Shown here: one piece after another, positions 1-8,757 of the stretch
Numbering within the stretch: the first letter of the stretch is position 1
Layout: each line of letters opens with the position of its first letter
NCBI RefSeq assembly: GCF_016658545.1
Contig: NZ_JACVZC010000067.1
Span: 1-32,565 of the forward strand
Direction: 5' to 3'
DNA length: 32,565 nt
Origin: Pseudomonas sp. S37
GTDB lineage: Bacteria; Pseudomonadota; Gammaproteobacteria; Pseudomonadales; Pseudomonadaceae
Translations under genes and position numbers: made by a program
The notes under the pieces: generated by a model
What the model was told of the DNA's origin: nothing
Databases searched by the model: none
The model's input: only the letters and a program-made list of their open reading frames with translations

Positions 1-27
1 ACGTAGGAGCGGGTTTACCCGCGAAGC
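1..27. repeat. REP-type palindrome (single, class GCGGGTTTACCCGC)
   Basis: The sequence reads GTAGGAGCGGGTTTACCCGCGAA, a palindromic core like those at 26686-26778 and 20738-20816. It is a single copy at the window edge, so a partner may lie outside. REP elements of this type are intergenic in the P. putida group. Confidence 0.7.
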
Positions 28-37
28 GCCGCGCGGG

Positions 38-106
38 CGGCGCTCGATCTCACAGGCGCTGAATCTGTCGAGGCGAACGCTTCGGCGCTCGATCTCACAG
101 ACGCTG
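38..106. repeat. Two 24-bp near-identical direct repeats, 45-bp period
   Basis: Copies at 38-61 and 83-106 share 23 of 24 bases, with the core CGGCGCTCGATCTCACAG followed by a CGCTG end. They sit directly beside the REP palindrome in non-coding sequence. No open frame with sensible coding character covers them. They look like a species-specific intergenic repeat; no function is visible. Confidence 0.6.
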
Positions 107-177
107 CAACTGCCACGGCGAACACCCGGCAGCCCTCATGCAACCCAAAGACAAGCCCTCAACATCACCCCCCTAAA

Positions 178-229
178 GTGTCCATAATCTGTACACCGCA
201 AAAGCTGTCCATTGTTCAACCCCTGAACA
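178..229 (+). promoter_or_regulatory. Two dyad activator-binding sites (candidate UAS)
   Basis: The first dyad is GTGTCCA (178-184), a 5-bp spacer, then TGTACAC (190-196). The second is TGTTCA (213-218), a 5-bp spacer, then TGAACA (224-229), a perfect inverted repeat. Both have the form TGTNCA-N5-TGNACA, with centres 34 bp apart. They lie 50-85 bp upstream of the -24 element at 271-287. This is the arrangement expected of upstream activating sequences for a sigma-54 enhancer-binding protein, and the candidate is the AcoR-type activator at 3969-5758. The pairing of protein and site is inference. Confidence 0.7.
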
Positions 230-270
230 ACCCACCACCCCACAGCCCGATAATTCACCCCCGCGCCGCG

Positions 271-287
271 TTGGCACACCCCCTGCA
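271..287 (+). promoter_or_regulatory. Sigma-54 (-24/-12) promoter
   Basis: TTGGCACA-CCCC-CTGCA matches the RpoN consensus TTGGCACG-N4-TTGCA, with invariant GG and GC elements at the right spacing. It lies about 40 bp before the first gene of the aromatic alcohol operon, and a sigma-54 activator gene closes that operon. Confidence 0.8.
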
Positions 288-328
288 ACAAGCATCCGTG
301 AACACAAACAACACACAGGATGCTTCGC

Positions 329-1789
329 GTGAATACCTTACTGCCCAACGATCTCTGGAATGAGCGGCTGTTCACCGGTACCTGGGTGCCGGGTGAACTG
401 CCCGCCACCACAGTCACCTCCCCCGGCAACGGCCAGCCGCTGGGTACCCTGGCCAACGCCGGTGCCAAGCAGGTGGAGCAAAGCGCCCGCGAGGCCGCCA
501 AGGCCCAGCGTAACTGGTATGCCCTGCCCTACGACGAGCGCGCCAGGGTGCTGCGCAAGGCGGCCGCCATCGCCGAGCAGTACCAGGCCCAGATTGCCGA
601 CTGGATCGTGCGTGAGAGCGGCTCGACCCAAGCCAAGGCGGGCTTTGAAGCCTCCATCACCATCAAGTCGCTGCACGAAGCCTGCGCCCTGCCTTCGCGC
701 AGCCAGGGCGAGGTGCTGCCCTCCACCGCCGGCCGCCTGAGCATCGCCCGGCGCCGCCCACTGGGCGTGATCGGGGTGATTTCGCCATTCAACTTCCCGC
801 TGTACCTGGCCATGCGCGCGGTGGCCCCGGCACTGGCCACCGGCAACGCCGTCGTGCTCAAACCCGACCCGCGCACCGCGGTGTGTGGCGGCCATGTGAT
901 TGCCCGCCTCTTCGAACTGGCGGGCTTGCCGGCCGGGGTACTGCATGTGCTGCCGGGCGGCGCCGAGGCAGGCGCGGCGCTGACCGCCTCCCCCAGCGTG
1001 GCGATGATCCAGTTCACCGGCTCCACGGCGGCCGGGCGCAAGGTGGGTGAGGCTGCCGGCCGCCACCTGAAAAAAGTTTCGCTGGAACTCGGCGGCAAAA
1101 ACTCGCTGATTGTCCTCGACGATGCCGACATCGACCTGGCCATCGCCAATGCCACCTGGGGGGTGTACCTGCATCAGGGGCAGATCTGCATGTCGACCGG
1201 GCGCCTGCTGGTGCAACGGGGCATCTATGCCGCCTTCGTCGAGCGCCTGGTGGCCAAGGCACGCAGCCTGAGCGTGGGTGACCCGGCCAGCGGCCAGGTG
1301 CACCTCGGCCCGCTGATCAACGCCGCGCAGCGCGACAACGCCTTGCGCATCGTCGAAGCTGCACACGCTGCCGGGGCGACACTGGCCACCGGCGGTTCGG
1401 CCGACGGGCTGTTCTTCCAGCCGACCGTGCTCAGCGATGTGCAGCGCGACAACCCGGCATTCCATGAAGAAATCTTCGGCCCGGTAGCCGTGGTGGTGCC
1501 GTTCGACAGCGACGAGCAAGCGGTGGAACTGGCCAACGACACCGACTACGGCCTGAGCGCCGCGATCCTGTCCCGCGATGTCGGCCGCGCCCTGCGCCTG
1601 GGCGAACAGCTGCGCACCGGGCTGTTGCATATCAACGACCAGACCGTCAACGACGAGGTCATCAACCCGTTCGGCGGCGTCGGCGCTTCCGGCAACGGCA
1701 CCAGCATCGGTGGTGCCGCCAACTGGGAAGAGTTCACCCAATGGCAATGGCTGACCCTCAAGGGCGAAGCGCCTGCCTACCCCCTGTAA
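329..1789 (+). CDS. NAD(P)-dependent benzaldehyde dehydrogenase (XylC/AreC-like)
   Basis: A 486-residue aldehyde dehydrogenase that would oxidise an aromatic aldehyde such as benzaldehyde to the carboxylate. The catalytic Cys lies in HQGQICMSTGR (about residue 287) and the general-base Glu in LELGGKN (about residue 253). The PFNFPLYLAMR and FTGSTAAGRK motifs of the cofactor site are present. The whole sequence reads closely like XylC, including the NDQ and PFGGVGASG motifs near the C-terminus. I chose GTG 329 because AGGA (317-320) sits 8 bases upstream. ATG 320 in the same frame is the alternative, but AGG would abut it. The gene is first in the operon behind the sigma-54 promoter, with 18 bp to the alcohol dehydrogenase. 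The exact aromatic substrate cannot be read from sequence. Confidence 0.88.
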   Translation: MNTLLPNDLWNERLFTGTWVPGELPATTVTSPGNGQPLGTLANAGAKQVEQSAREAAKAQRNWYALPYDERARVLRKAAAIAEQYQAQIADWIVRESGSTQAKAGFEASITIKSLHEACALPSRSQGEVLPSTAGRLSIARRRPLGVIGVISPFNFPLYLAMRAVAPALATGNAVVLKPDPRTAVCGGHVIARLFELAGLPAGVLHVLPGGAEAGAALTASPSVAMIQFTGSTAAGRKVGEAAGRHLKKVSLELGGKNSLIVLDDADIDLAIANATWGVYLHQGQICMSTGRLLVQRGIYAAFVERLVAKARSLSVGDPASGQVHLGPLINAAQRDNALRIVEAAHAAGATLATGGSADGLFFQPTVLSDVQRDNPAFHEEIFGPVAVVVPFDSDEQAVELANDTDYGLSAAILSRDVGRALRLGEQLRTGLLHINDQTVNDEVINPFGGVGASGNGTSIGGAANWEEFTQWQWLTLKGEAPAYPL

Positions 1790-1807
1790 CCCCGGAGAAC
1801 AATAACA

Positions 1808-2932
1808 ATGACAACACCCCTTTTGCGTCCCATTCAAGCTGCCGTCACCCGTGGCAAAGGCGCCCCTTTCGTGCTGGAGCAGGCGCGCATCCGCGCCCCG
1901 CAAGGTGATGAGGTGCTGGTGCGCATCGTCGCCACTGGCATGTGCCATACCGACATGATCGTGCGCGACCAGTATTACCCGGTGCCGCTGCCGGCGGTGC
2001 TTGGCCACGAAGGTTCGGGCATTGTCGAGGCGGTCGGCCCACTGGTGCAGAACCTGGCCGTGGGCGACCACGTGGTGATGACCTACGGCTACTGCGGCCA
2101 CTGCCTGGCCTGCGACGCCGGCCAGGCGGCCTACTGCCAGGACTTCTTCGGGCGCAACTTCAGTGGCGCCGGGCCCCAGGGCCAGCACGCGCTGCAGGAT
2201 GCCCAGGGCGAGGCCCTGAATGACCACTTCTTCGCCCAGTCGTCGTTCGCCACCTACGCCTTGGGGCGCGAGAACAACACCGTACGCGTGCCCAAGGAAG
2301 CGCCGATCGAACTGCTCGGCCCACTGGGCTGCGGCATCCAGACCGGTGCCGGCGCGGTGATCAACTCGCTGAAGGTCACCCCTGGCAGTGCCTTTGCCGC
2401 CTTTGGTGGGGGGGCGGTGGGCCTTTCTGCCGTGTTGGCCGCTCAAGTAGCGGGCGCAGCAACCATCATCGCGGTCGACGTGGTGCCGTCGCGCCTGGCC
2501 CTGGCCCTGGAGCTGGGTGCTACCCACGTGGTCAACAGCCGCGAGGCGGACCCGGTCGCGGCCATCCGCGAAATAACCGGTGGCGGCGTGCAATTCGCGC
2601 TGGAGTCCACCGGCCGCCCGGAGGTGCTGCGCCAGGCCGTGGATGCCCTCGGCAGCCGAGGCGCACTGGGAGTGGTCGGTGCGCCGCCGCTGGGCACCAC
2701 CGCGCAGTTCGACGTCAACGACCTGCTGTTGGGCGGCAAGGTCATCCGCGGCATCGTCGAGGGTGACAGCGTACCGAAGAAGTTCATCCCCGAGCTGGTC
2801 AACCTGTACCTGCAGGGCCGCTTCGCCTTCGACAAGCTGGTGCGTTTCTACGACTTCGAGCAGATCAACCAGGCCGCCGAAGACAGCGAAAAGGGCCTGA
2901 CCCTCAAGCCGATCATCCGCATCCAGAAGTAA
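1808..2932 (+). CDS. Zinc-dependent aryl-alcohol dehydrogenase (XylB/AreB-like)
   Basis: A 374-residue medium-chain dehydrogenase that would oxidise benzyl-type alcohols to the aldehyde used by the upstream-encoded enzyme. Catalytic zinc ligands are Cys46 (GMCHTD), His67-Glu68 (GHEGSG) and Cys175 (GPLGCGIQTG). The structural zinc lobe has Cys96, Cys99, Cys102 and Cys110. The Rossmann motif GGGAVG is at about 200-205, and an acidic residue in IIAVDV fits NAD preference. Similarity to XylB runs the full length, ending in AAEDSEKG and LKPI. A GGAG ribosome site precedes ATG 1808. The aldehyde and alcohol dehydrogenases together make a peripheral pathway; no ring-cleavage gene is in the window. 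Confidence 0.88.
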   Translation: MTTPLLRPIQAAVTRGKGAPFVLEQARIRAPQGDEVLVRIVATGMCHTDMIVRDQYYPVPLPAVLGHEGSGIVEAVGPLVQNLAVGDHVVMTYGYCGHCLACDAGQAAYCQDFFGRNFSGAGPQGQHALQDAQGEALNDHFFAQSSFATYALGRENNTVRVPKEAPIELLGPLGCGIQTGAGAVINSLKVTPGSAFAAFGGGAVGLSAVLAAQVAGAATIIAVDVVPSRLALALELGATHVVNSREADPVAAIREITGGGVQFALESTGRPEVLRQAVDALGSRGALGVVGAPPLGTTAQFDVNDLLLGGKVIRGIVEGDSVPKKFIPELVNLYLQGRFAFDKLVRFYDFEQINQAAEDSEKGLTLKPIIRIQK

Positions 2933-2938
2933 CCCCCA

Positions 2939-2961
2939 GGGGGCAGCCATGCGCTGCCCCC
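2939..2961 (+). other. Intercistronic stem-loop
   Basis: GGGGGCAGC (2939-2947) and GCTGCCCCC (2953-2961) form a perfect 9-bp stem around a 5-base loop, between the alcohol dehydrogenase and the outer-membrane protein gene. It is followed by an A-run, not a T-run, on this strand, so it is not a canonical terminator. It may stabilise or process the mRNA and change the stoichiometry between the genes. Confidence 0.6.
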
Positions 2962-2992
2962 GCCCCATAACAAAAAAAAGGGAAACCCTGAC

Positions 2993-3883
2993 ATGACCAA
3001 AATCTCCAGCCTGGCCTGGGGCACGCTGGCCTGCGCGCTGCTTTCGGCCAAGGCCCAGGCCGTGGATGTGAATGCCGGCGACTACACGGCGCTGCCGCCG
3101 GGCACAAACGTCGCCGCCTGGTACCAGCAATTCAGCCGGGCCGACCGTTTCAATGGCGATGGCGCACCCGATGCCACCCACAACACCCGCCTGCGCTCCA
3201 ACATCAGCATCCTGCGCCTGATCCACTTCACCGAGATCGCCGGCATCACGGTAGACCCGCAGATTCTGCTGCCCTTCGGCCATGTCTACGACGTAAAGGT
3301 TGCCGGGCAGTCACTGGGCAGCAACAGCGGCATGGCCGACCCGATCATCGGCGCAACGTTCTGGCTGGTGAACCAGCCGGGGGTTGGCGCCAGTGGCCGA
3401 TACTTCGGCATTACCCCGCTGCTGTACCTGCCCTGGGGCCAATACGACCGTGGCGCCGGGGTGAACCTGGGCGAGAACCGCTGGAAAGGCGACCTGCAAC
3501 TGGGCTGGGTCGAGCCGCTGTGGGGCCGTTGGTCGATGGAGTGGTACGCCGATGCAGTGTTCTACGGCAGCAACGACAAGGCCGGCAGCGGCAGCCAGAC
3601 CTTGCGCCAGGACCCGACCTACCAGCTGCAGAGCAACTTGCGCTACGACTTCAACCCTGCCCAGCGCCTGGCCCTTGGCTTCTCGGCCAGCGAAGGCGGC
3701 AAGCAGCAGCTGTCGGGTGACTACACCGGGCAGAAGACCGAGGTGCAGCAAGTGCGCCTGGAGTTCCAGCAGATGGTCGGCAAGACCGTGCAGCTGAGCG
3801 GCCAGCTGACCCACGACACCCGCGTGGTCGGTGGTTTCCAGGAAGACACCGGGGTCAACCTGCGGGCGCTGCTGCTGTTCTGA
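2993..3883 (+). CDS. Outer-membrane protein, Phenol_MetA_deg (SphA/MetA-pathway) type
   Basis: A 296-residue protein with a clear Sec signal peptide (cleavage after AKAQA, about residue 23). The rest is rich in alternating aromatic/polar strands, as in beta-barrels, and ends in LRALLLF with a C-terminal Phe. The family is typically encoded beside aromatic-degradation genes and is thought to aid passage of aromatic compounds across the outer membrane; that role is inferred by association. ATG 2993 is preceded by AAGGGAAA. It lies 60 bp behind the alcohol dehydrogenase on the same strand, so it probably belongs to the sigma-54-driven operon. Confidence 0.75.
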   Translation: MTKISSLAWGTLACALLSAKAQAVDVNAGDYTALPPGTNVAAWYQQFSRADRFNGDGAPDATHNTRLRSNISILRLIHFTEIAGITVDPQILLPFGHVYDVKVAGQSLGSNSGMADPIIGATFWLVNQPGVGASGRYFGITPLLYLPWGQYDRGAGVNLGENRWKGDLQLGWVEPLWGRWSMEWYADAVFYGSNDKAGSGSQTLRQDPTYQLQSNLRYDFNPAQRLALGFSASEGGKQQLSGDYTGQKTEVQQVRLEFQQMVGKTVQLSGQLTHDTRVVGGFQEDTGVNLRALLLF

Positions 3884-3968
3884 TTCACCCGGCAGCCTTG
3901 ACGTGCTGCTGGCAGCGGCGCAACGTGCGCAGTCAGTAGCGTGCCGCCAACCCTCACAAGGTGTACCC

Positions 3969-5758
3969 ATGGATCGCCTACAGCTGCAGTTGCACAGTGC
4001 CCGTCAGCAGTTTGCCGAAGGCCTGCCATTGCCCGCCGGGCTGTTGCCCGAACCGATCGAGCGCTCATGGGAACGTTCCCGCGCCGCCGGGCTTAGCCCG
4101 TGGCAGCCGCGCCTGGCCCACGGCCAGCTGGATGTACTGCCCCTGACCGAGGCAGACAGCCAACTGGCCGCCTGCGTGCAGCCCGAACTGGAGCGGCTGT
4201 GGGAGCTGATTGGCGATTCGCACTGGATGCTGTTTTGCGTCAACCCGGACAACCGTATTGTCCAGACCCGCAAGCCCGCAGGCATCGACAGCCCGCTGTC
4301 GGCGCTGCACGCAGGGCGCCGGGTCAGCGAGGTCGATGTCGGCACCACCGCGCCAGCCTGCACGCTGATGGACGGCTTGCCAGCGATCGTTGCCGGCAAC
4401 CAGCACTACCTGCAGGAATTTGCCCAGTTTTTCTGCGTCAGCGTGCCGTTACGCGGGGTCAATGGCGAGCTGCTCGGCGCGCTGGACCTGACCGGCATCG
4501 GCACCCGTAACGCCGGGACCATGCTCGAACGCCTCAAACATGCCGCACTGGCCACCGAAAACAACTTCTTCCTCAACCTGCCAGGCTGTCGCATCCTCGA
4601 GCTGCAACACGACCCCAGGCTGCTCGGTTCACCGCTACAGGCACTGCTGGCGGTGCAGGAGGATGGCACGGTGCAGGCGGCCAACCGTGCCGCGCAGCAG
4701 TTGCTGGGCGTACCGAGTTACCGCCCTGAAGGCCTGACCCTGGAGCAGCTGTTCGACCGCCCCAGCCACAACGGCCTGGACGGTTCGCCACAGCTGCTGG
4801 CCCTGGCCGACGGCTCACGCCTGTATGGCCGGTTGCTCGCGCAGCCCACCGCCAAGCCGCGGCCGCTGCGGGCCAGCAGCACAACACTGGGAGCGACCGG
4901 CGGGTCAACGCGCGCTTCGACGATGCCTGCAAGGCCGTGGCTGGCAACCTGCCGGTACTGGTCACCGGGCCGACCGGCTCCGGCAAGGAAGTGTTCGCCA
5001 AGGCGCTGCATGCGCACTGCAGCCCGCAAGCCCCGTTCGTGGCCATCAACTGCGCCGCCCTGCCCGAAAGCCTGATTGAAGCCGAGCTGTTCGGCTACAC
5101 CGAGGTCAGCTTCACCGGTGCCCGCAAAGGTGGCGCCATGGGCCTGCTGGAATCCGCTGGCGACGGCATTCTGCTGCTCGACGAAATCGGCGACATGCCG
5201 CTGGCTCTGCAAAGCCGCCTGCTGCGGGCCTTGCAGGAGCGGCAGATCACCCGCGTCGGCAGCACCAGCACGGTAGCGCTGAAGGCCCATGTGATCGCCG
5301 CCACACACAAGGACCTGGCCGCCCTGGTCAGCAGCGGCGGTTTTCGCGAAGACCTGTTCTACCGCCTGGACGGCCTGCGCGTTGCATTGCCCGCGCTGGA
5401 GCAGCGGCTGGACAAGGCACAACTGATCGACAGCTTTTTCCAGCGCCCGGGCTTCCCGCCGCTGGCCGCCGAGGCCCGGCAGCAGCTGCAGGCTTACCAC
5501 TGGCCGGGCAACCTGCGGCAACTGGAGAACGTGGCACGCCTGGTCGGGGTGCTGGCTGCCGGTGAGCCGTGCATTGGCGTGCAACACCTGCCTGATGCAC
5601 TGCAAGGCCAGGCCGTCGCCGGCGCGCGCAACCTGGCCGATGCCACCCAGGCGGTGATCGAGCGCGTGCTGCTGGCGCATGCCGGCAACGTCAGCGCCGC
5701 CGCCAAGGAGCTGGGTATTTCGCGCACCACCTTGTACAAGCGCCTGGGCAAAGCGTGA
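3969..5758 (+). pseudogene. Sigma-54-dependent activator, AcoR-like, interrupted by a -1 frameshift
   Basis: Reading two frames together gives a protein of about 596 residues: N-terminal segment, GAF-like sensory domain (about 70-205), PAS-like segment (about 218-285), AAA+ domain and Fis-type helix-turn-helix (AGNVSAAAKELGISRTTLYK). The first frame starts at ATG 3969 and reads sensibly to about codon 297 (4857), then turns into nonsense and stops at 5075. The AAA+ part continues in another frame, including Walker A GPTGSGKE (4967-4990) and Walker B LLLDEIGD (DE at 5180-5185). Restoring one missing base near 4855-4865 reconnects the frames. The GAFTGA loop reads VSFTGA. It is the likely activator of the operon ahead of it. 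Whether this is a true mutation or a sequencing error in GC-rich sequence cannot be decided here. Confidence 0.82.
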
Positions 5759-5761
5759 TGC

Positions 5762-8635
5762 TCAGGCCGGGCAGCGCATCTGCGCCAGCCAGTAGCTCAC
5801 ATCCACCTCGTCGATCTGCTCGGCGCGCAGGAAGCGCTCGGCATACTGGCGGTACACCCCGCTGCTGAGAAACAGCTGCAACAGCTGGTCGTCGAGGTGG
5901 CCGTCGCGGGCCATGAACACCAGGATCTTCACCGATTCGGACAAGGTCTTTGGCGGCTTGTAAGGCCGGTCGGCCGCGGTCAGCGCCTCGAAGATGTCGG
6001 CAATCGCCATCACCCGCTCGGCAATACCCAACTGCTGCGCGCCCAAGCGGCGCGGGTAACCGCTGCCGTCCATTTTCTCGTGGTGGTTGCCGGCAATGTC
6101 GGGCACCCGCTTGAGCTGGCGCGGGAACGGCAGCGCGCTGAGCATGATGATGGTCTGCACGATGTGCTCGTTGATCTTGAAGCGCTCTTCGTCGTTCAAG
6201 GTGCCACGGCGGATCGCCAGGTTATACAGCTCGCCATGGTTGCTGGCATGGGCTGGCAGGCGCATGTCGAAGCCCCAGGTGTTGCGCGGGTCACCCTTGA
6301 CCACCGGTGGTGTGCGCGTACCCCACGGCACACGGTGTTCCGGGCGGTCGGACAGCAACGGTTCGTCTACCGGCAGCGCGGGTGGCGGCACACCGGCAAA
6401 GCGTTCGGCTTCATCACGGGAAATGCCCAGGCGGTTGTCGAAGTGGCGTTGCCACTGGCGCTGGCCGATCTGTTGCAGGCGCTGGATATCAGCGTCCTGC
6501 ATGAACTCACCACCAATGTTGGCCTGGGCAACGAAGGCGAAGTCGTCCTGCAGTTCGGCCTGGCGACGGGCCAGGGCAGCTTTCAGCGCTTGCGGCTCGG
6601 CACCGTCGGCCAGGCCTTGCCAATAAGCCAGCTCGGCATCGCGCCACAGCACTTCGAAGCGCATGCGCACTTCGTGAATGCGGTTGTACAGGGTTTCCAG
6701 TTTGGTTGCCTTGTCCACCACGTATTCGGGGCTGGTGACCTTGCCACAGTCGTGCAGCCAGGCGGCCACGCGGAATTCGTAGCGCTCGGCCTCGCTCATG
6801 CTGAAGCTGGCATAGGGGCCGCTGTCGGCCGCCACCACCTGGTCCAGCAGCATCTGCGCCAGCTGCGGCACCCGTTCGCAGTGGCCACCGGTATACGGGC
6901 TCTTGGCGTCGATGGCATCGGCCAGCAGCTTGATCATGGCGTCCAGCAGGCGTTGCTGGGCTTCGGCCAGTTGACGGGTCTCGATGGCCACCGCAGCCAC
7001 ACCCGACAGCTCCTCGACAAAACGCCTGAACGGTTCACCGGCCTGCTCGTCAGCCAACTGCAGCACCAGGATGCCCAACAGCGCCTGGCTGCGGTCATTC
7101 AGCACCACCGCCAGGCTCTGGTCGTGCAGGCCCAGGGCCTGGGTCACTGCGGCGGCAAGCTGGTGCCGGGCGCCTTCGTCCACAACCAACTCGCCGGCGT
7201 ACTGCTCCCCCCGGCAGGAAGCGGCCAGGCGCAGCAAGGCGTGTTCGGCATCGTACAAGTACACCGCACCGGCATTGGCCCCGGCCGCCTCCACCAGATG
7301 GGTCAGCACACCGTCGAGCATGCGTTCCAGGTCACGCTCGCGGCTGAGCGTGAGGGTAATGGCCTGGAAACTGCGGATGGTGCCGGACATGCGGCTCAGC
7401 ACACGGTTCAGTTCGCGTACTTCCGAAACCTGCGAGCGCACCCCCACCCGGCGGCTGAAATCGAAGGCGGCCAGGCCTTGCACCTGCTCGGCCAGCAGGC
7501 GCAGCGGGCGGCCAATGCGCCGGCCCAGCACACCGCCGAGCACCAGCAGCACAGCCATCAGCGTGGCGGTCCAGAGCAGCTGTTCGACCAGCACCTTGCG
7601 CGCACCGGCCAGCAACTCGTTGGCCGGCACCGCAATCAGTACTTGCAGGTCCTGGCCGGCCAGGGTGGTCAGTTGTACCCGCATGCCGAACCAGGTACGG
7701 CCGTCCACCTGATAAGGCTGCGGCCGGGTGCCTTGCGGCGGCTCGGCAAACAGCTGCTGCAGGCTGGCAATGCCCAGCTCGCCAACCCGCGACAGGCGTA
7801 CCGCCTGCCCTTCATGCAGGATGACACGTTGCAGCTCCGGGTAGGCCACCACACTGCCTTGGTCATCGATCACGGCAATCTCGGTGCCCGGGGTGATGCG
7901 CAAGTCCTGGGTTTCACTGGCCAGGTCGTTGACCGAAACGTCCATGCCGATCACGGTCCCGCCGTCGACACTGCGCTGTGCCATGGTCAAGCCGATTTCA
8001 CGGGTGGTGAAGAACACATAGGGGTGGGTCAGCACGGTGCTGGCGTGTGCCGAGGCGTCAGTGAACCATGGGCGCTGGCGCGGATCGTAGCGGTACTCGG
8101 GCCTGGCCTGGGTTTGCAGCAGGTTGAGGGCCTGATCGTAGAAGCGCCACTCGCCCTGCAGCGCCCCGCCCTCACGGCTGACGCTCTGCACCAGGAATGC
8201 CGTACCCGCGGGTGCGCCGAAGCGCTGCAACAACTGCGGCTCACGCAGGCGGCGTATCAGCAGGAATTCGCCGTTGGGGTAGCCCAGGTAGGCGGCGCTA
8301 AGCATGCGGTTGGCATCAAGCGTTTCGACCAGTTGAGGCAGGCGCTCCAAGCGTTGTCCCAAGGTATGTGCGGTCGGGTTGTAGGCCAGCAGGCGGATGC
8401 TGCTTTGCGCCGGGTCGATCAGGCGCCGGGCGCGTTCGTCGAGGGTCTTGCCAACCTGCTGCGCGGTATCGCCAGCGGCGGCGATCAAGGTCTGGCGCAG
8501 GCCCCAATAGCCTTGCCAGGCCAGGGCGGCGCCGAGCAGCAGCATGCCCAGCATGATGGCCAGCGCCACCAGCCATTGCAGTGAAATGCCCCGCCCGGCG
8601 TTGCCAGAGGCACCGCCCTTCGACACGCAGCCCAT
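5762..8635 (-). CDS. Membrane HD-GYP phosphohydrolase with dCache, HAMP and GAF domains
   Basis: A 957-residue protein, probably a c-di-GMP phosphodiesterase that senses a periplasmic ligand. The order is: membrane helix (about 20-42), periplasmic double-Cache-like region (about 45-345, with the RPWF motif near 188), second helix (about 351-370), HAMP (371-425), GAF (about 435-555) and HD-GYP (about 565-957). Metal-site residues are intact: HDCGK at 628-632, His824, HHE at 851-853, DGSGYP at 856-861 and DIFEALT at 880-886. About 160 residues separate the HD motif region from the LNDEERFKINEH helix, far more than in compact HD-GYP domains. The gene is monocistronic, and its end is 3 bp from the end of the convergent activator gene. 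Its relation to the aromatic module is only positional. Confidence 0.88.
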   Translation of the reverse strand: MGCVSKGGASGNAGRGISLQWLVALAIMLGMLLLGAALAWQGYWGLRQTLIAAAGDTAQQVGKTLDERARRLIDPAQSSIRLLAYNPTAHTLGQRLERLPQLVETLDANRMLSAAYLGYPNGEFLLIRRLREPQLLQRFGAPAGTAFLVQSVSREGGALQGEWRFYDQALNLLQTQARPEYRYDPRQRPWFTDASAHASTVLTHPYVFFTTREIGLTMAQRSVDGGTVIGMDVSVNDLASETQDLRITPGTEIAVIDDQGSVVAYPELQRVILHEGQAVRLSRVGELGIASLQQLFAEPPQGTRPQPYQVDGRTWFGMRVQLTTLAGQDLQVLIAVPANELLAGARKVLVEQLLWTATLMAVLLVLGGVLGRRIGRPLRLLAEQVQGLAAFDFSRRVGVRSQVSEVRELNRVLSRMSGTIRSFQAITLTLSRERDLERMLDGVLTHLVEAAGANAGAVYLYDAEHALLRLAASCRGEQYAGELVVDEGARHQLAAAVTQALGLHDQSLAVVLNDRSQALLGILVLQLADEQAGEPFRRFVEELSGVAAVAIETRQLAEAQQRLLDAMIKLLADAIDAKSPYTGGHCERVPQLAQMLLDQVVAADSGPYASFSMSEAERYEFRVAAWLHDCGKVTSPEYVVDKATKLETLYNRIHEVRMRFEVLWRDAELAYWQGLADGAEPQALKAALARRQAELQDDFAFVAQANIGGEFMQDADIQRLQQIGQRQWQRHFDNRLGISRDEAERFAGVPPPALPVDEPLLSDRPEHRVPWGTRTPPVVKGDPRNTWGFDMRLPAHASNHGELYNLAIRRGTLNDEERFKINEHIVQTIIMLSALPFPRQLKRVPDIAGNHHEKMDGSGYPRRLGAQQLGIAERVMAIADIFEALTAADRPYKPPKTLSESVKILVFMARDGHLDDQLLQLFLSSGVYRQYAERFLRAEQIDEVDVSYWLAQMRCPA

Positions 8636-8757
8636 CCCAGGTACTCCATGTGCGGCACATTGCCTTGGCTGATATGCGCAGCAGTGTAGAGGGCGGGCGG
8701 GCTTTTTGCCGCACTGGCGAAAAAATTGACTTGCAGGCGGTCACCCAGCCCTTCCAG

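Noticed and set aside
2939..2961. Rho-independent terminator after the alcohol dehydrogenase
   Set aside because: The stem is strong but is followed by an A-run rather than a T-run, and the next gene looks like part of the same operon.
338..3283. A very long open frame on the minus strand across the alcohol and aldehyde dehydrogenase genes
   Set aside because: It is antisense to two strongly conserved enzymes; its translation is a composition artefact of high-GC third positions with no recognisable domain.
5897..8584. A long plus-strand open frame opposite the HD-GYP gene
   Set aside because: The minus strand carries intact Cache, GAF and HD-GYP motifs; the plus frame is its His/Gln-rich shadow.
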